A stretch of 64,000 bases of DNA from Bacteroidetes bacterium GWF2_38_335 (GTDB lineage: Bacteria > Bacteroidota > Bacteroidia > Bacteroidales > GWF2-38-335): positions 96,553-160,552 of the forward strand of contig MEOH01000027.1 in NCBI GenBank assembly GCA_001769535.1. The letters run 5' to 3'. Shown piece after piece: positions 27,150-34,932 of the stretch. A program made the position numbers and the translations under genes. The stretch's first letter is position 1, and each line of letters opens with the position of its first letter. Under the pieces are notes generated by a model, which saw only the letters and a program-made list of their open reading frames with translations, was not told the origin of the DNA and did no database searches.

Positions 27150-28454
27150 ATGAAAAAAATAATTTTTATATTATTAGTTTTTTGTCATTTTACTTATGGA
27201 CAAAACATGAAATCATCAAAAAGTGAATGCGCTAAAAATAATTCATTTTCTTTATCTAAAGTAAATATGGAAATAGGTACTCAGAACGGAAGTAAAGAGG
27301 TAAGCGACCTAGTTTTAGTCCGACCTTTAATTGATTTTTTACCTGACAGTGGCTTTTTATCTAATCAACCCATTGATCAGTTAAGTGATTTAATTATAGG
27401 TGCTAGAGTTAAGAACAACAGTGAGGAGGTTGCTGAAAATGTTACATTAAGTGTAGAAATCACTGTTGAGGGAACTTCAATTTATGATGAAACAATTAAT
27501 ATCGGAGCTATTACTCCTGGGTCTTCTGAGTATTTGTTTTTACCCGAATCTTTTGATGGTTATCTAACAGGATATGATGACATTACATATACTTTAAATA
27601 TTTCTGTAATTTCAGATTTAATTGAAAGTGATACTGAAAATAACCATTTTTCAACAACTTTTAGTACCTCTGGTAACACCTTTTCAAGATGGTTAGTGAA
27701 TGATTACTTTGTTGGTTCTACTAATATCCCGGGGGCAGAACCTGGTGATTTCATTGGAGTTCCCTTTTTTTTTAACCATAATGATAAAATATATGGTCTA
27801 AGAGCTTTTATTAAAATTACAAATGGTGATTCTCATCCCGTAACATTCATCCCAACAGTTTATCAGGTTGGTGGAAATGGTGAAGTATTTTCAAGTACAG
27901 GAACAGAATATGATTTAGGTATTGACCCTGAGGGAAGCTGGTACACTTTTATTTTTGATGATATAACAGGTTCGGATTTATGTTTTGGAGACGGATATAC
28001 CTATTATGCAGGATTAATTTATTATTTTACCAACGGATCCATAACAGGTGATACCATAATGTTTGGAGCAGATTCATCAGGATCTCCGCATAATTACCCG
28101 AAGGAATCTATTTACCATTCTTCTGCTGAAGATATCTGGTACCCATTAAACTGCACTCCATTAATTGAACTTCTTACCAGTGAAATTGATGATTGTGTGT
28201 GGACTGACATTTCTGTAGACACAGAAGTTATAGTAAGTATTTGTCCCAACCCCACCACCGGCCAGTTCAACATCACGGGAATCGAAAATGCCACCATTAA
28301 AGTGTTCAACCTGTTAGGCAGGCAGGTCATGCAGGAGAAAAATGCAGGTGAGCAAACCGTTTTGGATTTGTCGGGGTTTGAGAATGGGGTTTATTTTGTG
28401 CAAATTGAAAGTGAAGGCGATGTTGTTACCAAGAAAGTTGTTCTTTCTAAGTAA
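27150..28454 (+). CDS. T9SS-secreted paralogue lacking the anchor J domain
   Basis: About 434 residues. ATG at 27150 gives a normal signal peptide (MKKIIFILLVFCHFTYGQ); a TTG eight codons earlier is unlikely. The protein has the module shared with the two preceding genes (TFSRWLVNDY, GDFIGVPFFF, GYTYYAGLIYYF, IMFGADSSGSPHNY) but no choice-of-anchor J domain. Its sorting domain (CPNPTTGQFNITG, KKVVLSK) is encoded by DNA that is clearly GC-richer than the body of the gene: sampled 60-base lines give about 32% in the body against 45-50% at the 3' end. That suggests a recombined mosaic. Surface or secreted, function unknown. Confidence 0.82.
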   Translation: MKKIIFILLVFCHFTYGQNMKSSKSECAKNNSFSLSKVNMEIGTQNGSKEVSDLVLVRPLIDFLPDSGFLSNQPIDQLSDLIIGARVKNNSEEVAENVTLSVEITVEGTSIYDETINIGAITPGSSEYLFLPESFDGYLTGYDDITYTLNISVISDLIESDTENNHFSTTFSTSGNTFSRWLVNDYFVGSTNIPGAEPGDFIGVPFFFNHNDKIYGLRAFIKITNGDSHPVTFIPTVYQVGGNGEVFSSTGTEYDLGIDPEGSWYTFIFDDITGSDLCFGDGYTYYAGLIYYFTNGSITGDTIMFGADSSGSPHNYPKESIYHSSAEDIWYPLNCTPLIELLTSEIDDCVWTDISVDTEVIVSICPNPTTGQFNITGIENATIKVFNLLGRQVMQEKNAGEQTVLDLSGFENGVYFVQIESEGDVVTKKVVLSK

Positions 28455-28473
28455 TTAACTTTTAATTTCTTTG

Positions 28474-28512
28474 AAAAGGTGTCATTTAACAAGTTAAATG
28501 ACACCTTTTTTA
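28474..28512 (+). terminator. Rho-independent terminator, second of a duplicated pair
   Basis: A perfect stem AAAAGGTGTCATTTAA with its complement around CAAG, then a T-run. Compared with the copy at 27023, paired positions changed together (GCTGTC/GACAGC to GGTGTC/GACACC). Confidence 0.9.
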
Positions 28513-28514
28513 TT

Positions 28515-28640
28515 CCCCTCCTTTGGAGGGGTTAAGAGTGTGGTTCCCCTCCTTTGGAGGGGTTAGGGGTGGGTTTCCATCCCCCGGATCACCCCCCCGG
28601 GAGGGGAGATACCCACCCCCGGCCCCTCCGGGGAGGGGAG
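28515..28640. repeat. GC-rich palindromic intergenic repeat cluster
   Basis: Two hairpin units CCCCTCCTTTGGAGGGG (28515-28531 and 28546-28562, 31-base period) are followed by GGGGTGGGT (28566-28574) and its inverted complement ACCCACCCC (28611-28619), with further CCCGGG and CCTCCGGGGAGG blocks. Such GGAGGGGTTAGGGGTGGG elements are dispersed in many Bacteroidota genomes. A reading frame runs through it but looks like translated repeat (Pro/Gly-rich). Confidence 0.85.
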
Positions 28641-28747
28641 AATGTCAGAAATATTTTTTTGTTGTGAAAAAAATAGATGGTGCATTAAACCATTCCAAAA
28701 ATCATCCATCTAACCATCAAAAGAAATTCACTAAAAAGAAAAAAGAC

Positions 28748-29254
28748 ATGAAAAAGAATCTGATGACAATAATTGCCTTAATGGTATTTGTGATGATGAA
28801 CGTAGCATCGATCGCACAGGAAACCGATAAACCCTGTCCCGGACATGAAAAGGGAAAAATGGCCGGACTGGAATTGACTGCAGACCAGCAGACAAAAATT
28901 GAAGCACTGCATCTTTCACTTCAAAAAGAACTACTTCCAATTAAAAATCAGCTTAAAGAGAAAAAAGCACATTTGAACACGCTGATGACTGCTGAAAAAG
29001 CTGATATGACAGCCATCAATACCACCATTGATGAAATAGGTGCCTTCAAAGTACAGATCATGAAAAAGGAAGCAGCACACAAACAGGAAATCAGAAAACT
29101 ATTAACCGACGAGCAAAGAATTAAGTTTGACCTTAAACATCAAGGAGAAGGAAGAGGAATGAGAGGCAAAGGCATGCATGGAAAGAAAGGCGTACCTGAT
29201 GGTTGCAAAGGTGGCGCTCAGCAGGAACCGGGATGTTCCAAGCATCAGGAATAA
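28748..29254 (+). CDS. Spy/CpxP-like periplasmic protein (LTxxQ motifs)
   Basis: A 168-residue protein. Start at 28748 gives a good signal peptide (MKKNLMTIIALMVFVMMNV, cleavage near SIAQ); an upstream extension would translate the GC-rich repeats. The mature part is helical, with the LTxxQ signatures LTADQQTKIEALH and LTDEQRIKFDLKH of the Spy/CpxP/heavy-metal-resistor fold. The tail is rich in Gly, Lys, Met, His and Cys (GMRGKGMHGKKG, CKGG, CSKHQE), which could bind metal. Spy-like proteins are periplasmic chaperones or metal sensors. No cognate regulator is adjacent. Confidence 0.8.
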   Translation: MKKNLMTIIALMVFVMMNVASIAQETDKPCPGHEKGKMAGLELTADQQTKIEALHLSLQKELLPIKNQLKEKKAHLNTLMTAEKADMTAINTTIDEIGAFKVQIMKKEAAHKQEIRKLLTDEQRIKFDLKHQGEGRGMRGKGMHGKKGVPDGCKGGAQQEPGCSKHQE

Positions 29255-29271
29255 TTTTTAAAAAACGAAAT

Positions 29272-29298
29272 AAAAAAGGTGCTGGGGCACCTTTTTTT
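29272..29298 (+). terminator. Rho-independent terminator
   Basis: AAAAAAGGTGC/GCACCTTTTTT stem with TGGG loop, 17 bases after the Spy-like gene. Confidence 0.88.
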
Positions 29299-29362
29299 AT
29301 TTGCAATCATTTCATGCTTAAATTTTAATGAACTTTAACATTTTCAATTCTTTCATCCATTT

Positions 29363-29475
29363 CCGCCGGAAGCCCCTTTTGATTTCTAATGTATTTTTGG
29401 CCGGCGGATGTATCCTCGACTTTCAATTCCCCGGGGCGCTGCCCCGGGCTGAATTAACCTGGCCTTTCAGGCCGT
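29363..29475. repeat. GC-rich dispersed repeat element
   Basis: CCGCCGG (29363-29369) pairs with CCGGCGG (29401-29407). It is followed by a CCCCGGGGCGCTGCCCCGGG hairpin near 29429-29448 and GGCCTTTCAGGCC (29461-29473). The block is much richer in GC than its surroundings and non-coding; it looks like a mobile or dispersed intergenic element. Confidence 0.7.
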
Positions 29476-29523
29476 CACCTTTCTACCATTAAACCACCAT
29501 GCCATTATACCAAACCTACCCTA

Positions 29524-29554
29524 TTGCAACTTAATAAACTAGAATGTACCTTTG
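29524..29554 (+). promoter_or_regulatory. Promoter of the lipoprotein pair and GT9 gene
   Basis: TTG at 29524-29526 and TACCTTTG at 29547-29554, 20 bases apart, match the Bacteroidota consensus. The ATG follows 19 bases downstream. Confidence 0.65.
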
Positions 29555-29573
29555 TAAAAACAAACTTACTATT

Positions 29574-29939
29574 ATGAAAACTTCACTGTTGATTATAGGA
29601 ATCATTCTGATAATTTCTGCATGCCAGAAATACGAAGAAGGTCCGAAAATCAGTCTGCGCTCGCCCGAAAAACGCCTATGCCAGTCCTGGATCCTCGAAA
29701 AAACAGTGTACGATGACGGCACCGAAGTACCATCAAGTTCGATTTACACTATTGACGACGACGGTTCGATGCTTATTGAGGCAGATGGTGATAATACCCG
29801 CACCGGATGGCAACTGACCAACGAGGTGGATTTTATGATGGGCGGAGAAAATTATTTGGTTTTAAGATTAACAAACAATGAAATGAGGTTGAAACATAAG
29901 GAAGATCTTTTCGTTCTTCATTTTGCTGCAAAAGAATAA
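29574..29939 (+). CDS. Lipoprotein, lipocalin-like, paralogue 1
   Basis: A 121-residue lipoprotein: MKTSLLIIGIILIISAC with Cys17 in the lipobox, then KYEEGPKISLRSPEKRLCQSW, a stretch strongly similar to the next gene (FEDGPYLSLRSKESRACKQW). The strand pattern that follows (TIDDDGSMLIEADG, WQLTNEVDFM, LVLRLTNNEMRLKH) resembles lipocalin-like lipoproteins of Bacteroidota. Start at 29574 was chosen because it gives the lipobox and correct spacing to the promoter. Ligand unknown. Three bases before the next gene. Confidence 0.7.
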   Translation: MKTSLLIIGIILIISACQKYEEGPKISLRSPEKRLCQSWILEKTVYDDGTEVPSSSIYTIDDDGSMLIEADGDNTRTGWQLTNEVDFMMGGENYLVLRLTNNEMRLKHKEDLFVLHFAAKE

Positions 29940-29942
29940 ACA

Positions 29943-30347
29943 ATGAAGATTCTTAAACCGGGTTTTTTAATTTTGATACTCCTGCCCCTGATTCTGATTA
30001 ACTGCAACGAATTCGAGGATGGGCCATATCTCAGTTTGCGCTCCAAAGAAAGCCGGGCATGCAAACAATGGTCATACGAGTACATTATGGATCTTGAAAC
30101 CGGGCAGCTTTACACCTCCATGTATGAGGGATGGATATTAGACCTGAATAATAACGGTGAATACACTAAAACCATTGTTTATCTCGACAGTTTGTCGACC
30201 GAGAAAGGCACCTGGGAATTTGATGGCAGATCGCATATAAGGTTTCATTACAATGATTACATGACCAAATTTAAAATTCTCCGCCTCTCAAATGACGAAT
30301 TCTGGCTGCAAAGCAACCAAGAAGAAATTCACCTGAAAATATTTTAA
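29943..30347 (+). CDS. Lipoprotein, lipocalin-like, paralogue 2
   Basis: A 134-residue lipoprotein (LILLPLILINC, Cys21), paralogous to the preceding gene: both have the acidic E[FY]E[DE]GP motif, SLRS, a conserved Cys and a Trp. Further on: GWILDLNNNGEYTKT, GTWEFDGRSHIRFHY, FKILRLSNDEFWLQS, a typical small beta-barrel pattern. It lies 1 base before a GTG start of the glycosyltransferase gene, suggesting an operon. Function unknown. Confidence 0.7.
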   Translation: MKILKPGFLILILLPLILINCNEFEDGPYLSLRSKESRACKQWSYEYIMDLETGQLYTSMYEGWILDLNNNGEYTKTIVYLDSLSTEKGTWEFDGRSHIRFHYNDYMTKFKILRLSNDEFWLQSNQEEIHLKIF

Positions 30348-30348
30348 A

Positions 30349-31335
30349 GTGGTAAAATTTTTAATCATACGTTTCAGTTCAATCGGCGACATCGTGCTTA
30401 CAACACCCGTTATCAGGTGTCTGAAACAGCAGGTCGAAGAGGCCGAAATCCACTTTTTTACCAAAAGGCAGTATGAAAGCATAGTGGAATCGAATCCATA
30501 TATTGATAAAGTTCATTACCTGGATGATAATCTTTCAGAAAAAATCAAAGAATTAAAAGATGAGTTTTACGATCATATCATTGATCTTCATAACAATCTG
30601 CGCACCTCAAAAGTCAAACGAAAACTCAGTCTGCCCGCCTTCACAGTCGACAAGCTCAATTACAAAAAATGGCTGATAGTTAATTTCAAAATCAACAAAC
30701 TGCCTGATGTACATATTGTTGACCGATATCTTGACACAGTAAAAGTGTTTGATATTGTCAATGACATGAAAGGACTTGATTTTTTTATTCCCCAAAAAGA
30801 CGAGGTGGAAATGAAGTCAATTTTACCGGCAGAAACATCTGAATATATTGCTTTTGCGATAGGCGGACAGTGGTACACCAAGCAGATGCCCCCCGAAAAA
30901 ATCATTTCTGTGATTTCGGGAATAAGTAAACCGGTGGTTTTACTTGGCGGAAAAGAGGATGTTGAAAATGCTTTACTGATCAAAGCAAAGCTGCCGGATG
31001 TTATAAATATGTGTGGCAGTTTAAACATCAACCAATCGGCTTCGGTCGTAAAGCAGTCAAAAATGGTAATTACCAATGATACCGGACTGATGCACATTGC
31101 AGCAGCATTTAAGAAAAACATCATTTCACTCTGGGGGAACACCATACCGGAATTTGGCATGTATCCTTATTTGGCAGGATCCGAATCACAAATAATGGAA
31201 GTCAGGGATTTAAAATGCCGTCCCTGCACAAAAATAGGATTCCGTAAATGCCCGAAAAAGCATTTTAAGTGTATGATGGAAATTGATGAAAAGAAGATTC
31301 AGGATTTGACCAAAAAGATATTTTCTATCTCTTAA
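30349..31335 (+). CDS. Glycosyltransferase family 9 (heptosyltransferase-like)
   Basis: A 328-residue GT9 enzyme starting with GTG one base after the preceding stop. N-terminal IIRFSSIGDIVLTTPV and C-terminal VITNDTGLMHIAAAF followed by SLWGNTIPEFGMYPY are family hallmarks of ADP-heptose:LPS heptosyltransferases. These act at the inner face of the cytoplasmic membrane to build the LPS inner core, but in Bacteroidota the donor sugar may differ. A Cys-rich C-terminal segment (CRPCTKIGFRKCPKKHFKC) is typical of this subgroup. The 3' end overlaps the convergent response-regulator gene by 11 bases. Confidence 0.85.
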   Translation: MVKFLIIRFSSIGDIVLTTPVIRCLKQQVEEAEIHFFTKRQYESIVESNPYIDKVHYLDDNLSEKIKELKDEFYDHIIDLHNNLRTSKVKRKLSLPAFTVDKLNYKKWLIVNFKINKLPDVHIVDRYLDTVKVFDIVNDMKGLDFFIPQKDEVEMKSILPAETSEYIAFAIGGQWYTKQMPPEKIISVISGISKPVVLLGGKEDVENALLIKAKLPDVINMCGSLNINQSASVVKQSKMVITNDTGLMHIAAAFKKNIISLWGNTIPEFGMYPYLAGSESQIMEVRDLKCRPCTKIGFRKCPKKHFKCMMEIDEKKIQDLTKKIFSIS

Positions 31336-32041
31336 TCAACCGCTTATTCACATATTTTTCAATAAACTCATCCTTGTATATTCGTCCGATGGGAACCTCA
31401 TTATCTTTGATCACCACGTAATCGCTGTCGATTTCCTTGATGTGGTTGATATTGATTATAAAGGATTTGTTCACACGGGCAAAAATTTCTTCGGGTAATT
31501 TATTATGGATGGTTTTCAGGTTCATGGCAGTCATGATCTTGATTTTGTCGGTATGAATGATGACATAATCCTTTAATCCTTCGATATAGTTGATTTCACT
31601 GAAGAAAATTTTCACATACTTGCGGTCAGATTTCACGAAAATATAATTTTCTTCAAAACTTTCGATATGTGATTTCAGGCCAGATTTTAAATCATGGTAT
31701 TCCTTGGCTTTGTTTACTGCTTTAATAAACCTTTCAATCCTGATTGGTTTTACCAGGTAATCAATCACATCCAGATCAAAACTTTCGAGGGCAAATTGGG
31801 GATAGGCTGTAGTTATAATGATGATCGGACTATTTTTAAGTGTTTTGATAAAATCCAAACCGGTCATTCCAGGCATCTGGATATCCAAAAACATTACATC
31901 GACTTCGTTATTTGTCAGGAATTCGTTGGCCTGCATGGCATTATCAAAAGTTCCTATCAATTCGAGGGATTCAACTTCTTCAACATTGAGTCTCATTCCT
32001 TCACGGGCCAGAGGTTCATCGTCAACAATAATACACTTCAT
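31325..32041 (-). CDS. LytTR-family response regulator
   Basis: A 238-residue two-domain regulator: receiver domain (DDE at 7-9, phospho-acceptor Asp53 in MFLDIQMPG, Lys in DYLVKPI) and a C-terminal LytTR DNA-binding domain (about 135-238; YIEGLKDYVIIHTD, FARVNKSFIININHI). It lies 12 bases after the kinase gene on the same strand, forming a LytS/LytR (YehU/YehT-like) pair. Target genes cannot be told from the window. Confidence 0.92.
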   Translation of the reverse strand: MKCIIVDDEPLAREGMRLNVEEVESLELIGTFDNAMQANEFLTNNEVDVMFLDIQMPGMTGLDFIKTLKNSPIIIITTAYPQFALESFDLDVIDYLVKPIRIERFIKAVNKAKEYHDLKSGLKSHIESFEENYIFVKSDRKYVKIFFSEINYIEGLKDYVIIHTDKIKIMTAMNLKTIHNKLPEEIFARVNKSFIININHIKEIDSDYVVIKDNEVPIGRIYKDEFIEKYVNKRLIKR

Positions 32042-32053
32042 TTAAGTAAGTTA

Positions 32054-33136
32054 TTAGTTCAAATCAAGTATCAGTTTCACAAAGAACAGGCTTCCTTTAT
32101 CTTCAATGGCCAGATTGTATTTGCCCGGGTATAGCAACTGCAGACGTCTTTTTGTGTTTGTTAGTCCCAATCCGCCGGGGTTTCCCTGGTTGTTGATTTC
32201 CTGTTTTGTGTTTTCAATAGTAAAAGTAATTCTTTTCTGTTCAATTAAGAAATTTACTGTGATATTTGATTCGTTTTTGCTGTCGATGCCGTGCTTAATG
32301 GCATTTTCAAAAAATGGCAGGAACAGAAAGGGATAAATGGTAATTCCATTGGCTTCGCCGGTAACATTAAAGGCAACATTTGAACTGCTTTTCCGAATCC
32401 GGTCAAGTTCAAGATAGTTTTTCAGATAGTCTATTTCCTTTGAAAGCAGTACAGTTTCCTTGGTACATTCATACAACTGATATCTGAGCAATTCAGAAAG
32501 TTTTAGTATGGTTTGTGAAGCTCGTTTACTGTCTAACTTAGTCTGTACATATATATTATTCAAGGTGTTAAACAAAAAGTGCGGATTTATCTGGCTTTTG
32601 AGATAATCCAGTTCGGTTTTCAGGTTTTCGTTTTCCAGGTATCGGATAACGCGTTGGTTTTTAATCCAGATTTTGAAAAGTTTAAATCCGATTGCCGCAT
32701 AAACAAACAACATCTGATCCTGGATGTTCCAGATAAATATAGTGATGCCCTTGCTTTTTTCAATTATATTAAGGTAGGTGTGGCCCGAGCGGGTGTATTC
32801 AATCCATTCTTCAACAAATTCAGTGAATAAAATAGAAACTACTGTAAAGGTAAAGAATTGCCACAGCCGGTTTTTCAGGAGTAAAAACGGGACAAAGACG
32901 TACAGGTTGATATAGATAACCGCCATTTCAATCCCGAAATAAACAAAATGCATCATTTCATCTCCGGGATGCCGGGAGTCCGGAATCCAGAAAAAATAAT
33001 CCACTGTCAGGAGCAGCCAGAATAACAAATGATGTATAATCCGGTACCTGTCATCAAAAAATTTCAGAAAAACCTTGTTCGAATCAACAACCATAAAAGC
33101 TTTACTATAAAAGATCAAAAGAATGCCATTTAGCAT
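32054..33136 (-). CDS. LytS-type sensor histidine kinase
   Basis: A 360-residue membrane kinase. Four hydrophobic segments fill the N-terminal ~150 residues (e.g. HHLLFWLLLTVDYFFW, VIYINLYVFVPFLLL). A coiled linker leads to the His-kinase motif LKSQINPHFLFNTLNNIY and an ATPase domain (FFENAIKHGI, GGLGLTNTKRRL). It has no periplasmic sensor domain, so it probably senses within the membrane. The start at 33136 gives a short extra segment; ATG at 33094 (MVVDSNKVFLKFF) may be the real start. Partner is the LytTR regulator downstream. Confidence 0.9.
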   Translation of the reverse strand: MLNGILLIFYSKAFMVVDSNKVFLKFFDDRYRIIHHLLFWLLLTVDYFFWIPDSRHPGDEMMHFVYFGIEMAVIYINLYVFVPFLLLKNRLWQFFTFTVVSILFTEFVEEWIEYTRSGHTYLNIIEKSKGITIFIWNIQDQMLFVYAAIGFKLFKIWIKNQRVIRYLENENLKTELDYLKSQINPHFLFNTLNNIYVQTKLDSKRASQTILKLSELLRYQLYECTKETVLLSKEIDYLKNYLELDRIRKSSSNVAFNVTGEANGITIYPFLFLPFFENAIKHGIDSKNESNITVNFLIEQKRITFTIENTKQEINNQGNPGGLGLTNTKRRLQLLYPGKYNLAIEDKGSLFFVKLILDLN

Positions 33137-33330
33137 TCACACAATAATAATATGAAATAATACCCATATAAGTTGTTCAATTTATATCAAAACTGCTTTC
33201 TTTTATATGACATTGGCAGGATTACCGAATTCTGTAAATGCTTTCAATACACCGATTTTATTAAGATCTGCGACCCTGTGCTTTTTGGTATAATGAAACC
33301 CGTCATATGTATAAAACGGGTCGATTGCTA

Positions 33331-33425
33331 TTGACTCGGCATTCTGTTTTTTGTATATTTATAGGAAATACTACCATCCGTTTTTATATGAAGAGGCATG
33401 TTTTCACAACGTGCCTTTTTATTTT
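33331..33425 (+). ncRNA. Possible small RNA transcription unit (promoter plus terminator, no ORF)
   Basis: TTG (33331-33333) and TATATTTA (33354-33361), 20 bases apart, resemble a Bacteroidota promoter with one mismatch in the -7 box. About 30-55 bases later is the hairpin GGCATGT/ACGTGCC (33395-33415, one G-T wobble) followed by TTTTTATTTTTT, a good terminator. No coding frame lies between, so a transcript of about 55-60 nt is possible. The rest of the 332-base gap (33137-33468) holds a small ACCCGT/ACGGGT hairpin near 33300. Not matched to a known RNA family. Confidence 0.3.
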
Positions 33426-33446
33426 TTCTTTTCCCTAATAACTCCG

Positions 33447-33454
33447 TATCTTTG
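33447..33454 (+). promoter_or_regulatory. Candidate -7 box of the U32 gene
   Basis: TATCTTTG matches TAnnTTTG and lies 14 bases before the ATG at 33469. The -33 region is T-rich without a clear TTTG. Confidence 0.5.
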
Positions 33455-33468
33455 TATAAATTTTTTAA

Positions 33469-34722
33469 ATGACCCGAAAAAACATCGAATTAATGAGTCC
33501 GGTCGGCTCCTACGAAACCCTGATGGCAGCCATACAGGGCGGAGCGGATGCGGTTTATTTCGGAATTGGTCATTTAAACATGAGATCAAAATCTACCAAC
33601 AATTTCACTACCGAAGACCTGAAAAACATTGTGGGGATATGCACTGAAAACAATGTCAAAACCTATTTAACCGTTAATACGGTGATTTACGACAAGGATA
33701 TGGAATCAATGAAAATGGTGGTGGATGCAGCAAAAACAAACAATGTTACGGCTATTATTGCTTCAGATATTTCGGTTTTGAATTATGCATTTGAAAAAGG
33801 AGTTGAAGTTCATGCTTCAACCCAGTTGAATATCAGCAATATTGAAGCCGTGAGGTTTTTCAGTCGTTTTTGCGATGTGATGGTGATGGCCCGGGAACTG
33901 AATCTTGATCAGATCAGAAATATCTCTCTGAAAATAAGGGAGGAAAATATTTGCGGACCAATGGGGAAACCGGTAAAAATTGAAATGTTCGTGCATGGAG
34001 CCCTGTGTATGGCCGTTTCAGGAAAATGTTACCTCAGTTTGCATGAAAAAGATCACTCTGCAAACCGCGGAAAATGCCTACAAACCTGCCGCAAGAGTTA
34101 CATTGTCACCGAAAAGGAATCGGGAAACGAGCTTGAAATTGACCATGAATACATCATGTCGCCCAAAGATCTTAAAACCATACATTTCATAAACAAAATA
34201 CTAGATGCCGGAGTTGAAGTCCTTAAAATAGAAGGACGTGCACGATCGGCCGAGTACGTAAAAACAGTTACCCGATGTTATGATGAGGCCATCAGGTCGG
34301 TTGAGGACGGGAGTTATTCCGATGAAAAAATTGCTGAATGGGATCAGCAACTCTCAAAAGTCTTTAACAGAGGCTTTTGGGACGGATATTATCTGGGACA
34401 AAAAATGGGTGAATGGAGCAGTAAATACGGATCGGTGGCAACAACCAGAAAGATCTATGCTGCAAAATGCACCAATTATTTCAGTAACTTAAAAGTTGCC
34501 GAATTTCTCGTTGAAACCGGTTCGGTAAATATGGGCGATCGGATAAGTATAAACGGACCAACAACCGGAGTGGTTGAATTAACAATCAACGAAATACGTG
34601 TTGATGATAAAAAAGTTGCTTCTGCCGAAAAAGGCAAAAAATTCTCTATTTCAGTTGACACTCTTTTACGCCGCTCAGACAAACTTTATATTATAGCAGA
34701 AATACCAAATAATGAAAAATAA
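33469..34722 (+). CDS. Peptidase U32 family protein (TrhP/RlhA-like RNA hydroxylation)
   Basis: A 417-residue member of family U32. It has the N-terminal ELMSPVGSYETLMAAIQGGADAVYFG (split here over two motifs: LMSPVGSYE and GGADAVYFG), HASTQLNISN, the family signature EMFVHGALCMAVSGKCYLS and the downstream Cys residues (GKCLQTCRKSY). Members TrhP and RlhA use prephenate-dependent chemistry to hydroxylate tRNA U34 or 23S rRNA; the four Cys likely hold an Fe-S cluster. Which RNA is the target here is not decided. Its stop overlaps the start of a small membrane-protein gene. Confidence 0.88.
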   Translation: MTRKNIELMSPVGSYETLMAAIQGGADAVYFGIGHLNMRSKSTNNFTTEDLKNIVGICTENNVKTYLTVNTVIYDKDMESMKMVVDAAKTNNVTAIIASDISVLNYAFEKGVEVHASTQLNISNIEAVRFFSRFCDVMVMARELNLDQIRNISLKIREENICGPMGKPVKIEMFVHGALCMAVSGKCYLSLHEKDHSANRGKCLQTCRKSYIVTEKESGNELEIDHEYIMSPKDLKTIHFINKILDAGVEVLKIEGRARSAEYVKTVTRCYDEAIRSVEDGSYSDEKIAEWDQQLSKVFNRGFWDGYYLGQKMGEWSSKYGSVATTRKIYAAKCTNYFSNLKVAEFLVETGSVNMGDRISINGPTTGVVELTINEIRVDDKKVASAEKGKKFSISVDTLLRRSDKLYIIAEIPNNEK

Positions 34723-34882
34723 TTTCAGAAAAACAGAAGTACTAATCCTGATTGTGCTATTACTTGCCTTGTTATCTTTTGCAGTAATCAGAAGAACCAT
34801 GCCGGCCGAAGAAAAACAAACCTGTGAAACCGAGCAGAAATCCTGCAATGGTTGTCCGAATGCAAAAAAATGTAATCTTTAA
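34712..34882 (+). CDS. Small single-span membrane protein with Cys-rich tail (56 aa)
   Basis: A 56-residue frame starting 11 bases before the U32 stop (overlapping, different frame). MKNNFRKTEV is followed by one membrane helix (LILIVLLLALLSFAVI) and a tail with four Cys (CETEQKSCNGCPNAKKC), a CxxC plus outer Cys arrangement that could bind metal or an Fe-S cluster. The overlap implies translational coupling with the U32 gene, whose family carries an Fe-S cluster. Gene call by reading; family unknown. Confidence 0.55.
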   Translation: MKNNFRKTEVLILIVLLLALLSFAVIRRTMPAEEKQTCETEQKSCNGCPNAKKCNL

Positions 34883-34932
34883 AACATGTTTTTATTTGTG
34901 TTCAGGTTTTTTCGGTAAATTTATCCTGATTA

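Noticed and set aside
28523-28747. N-terminal extension of the Spy-like gene through the GC-rich repeat
   Set aside because: The added residues are translated repeat (Pro/Gly-rich) and would bury the signal peptide; ATG at 28748 is a normal start.
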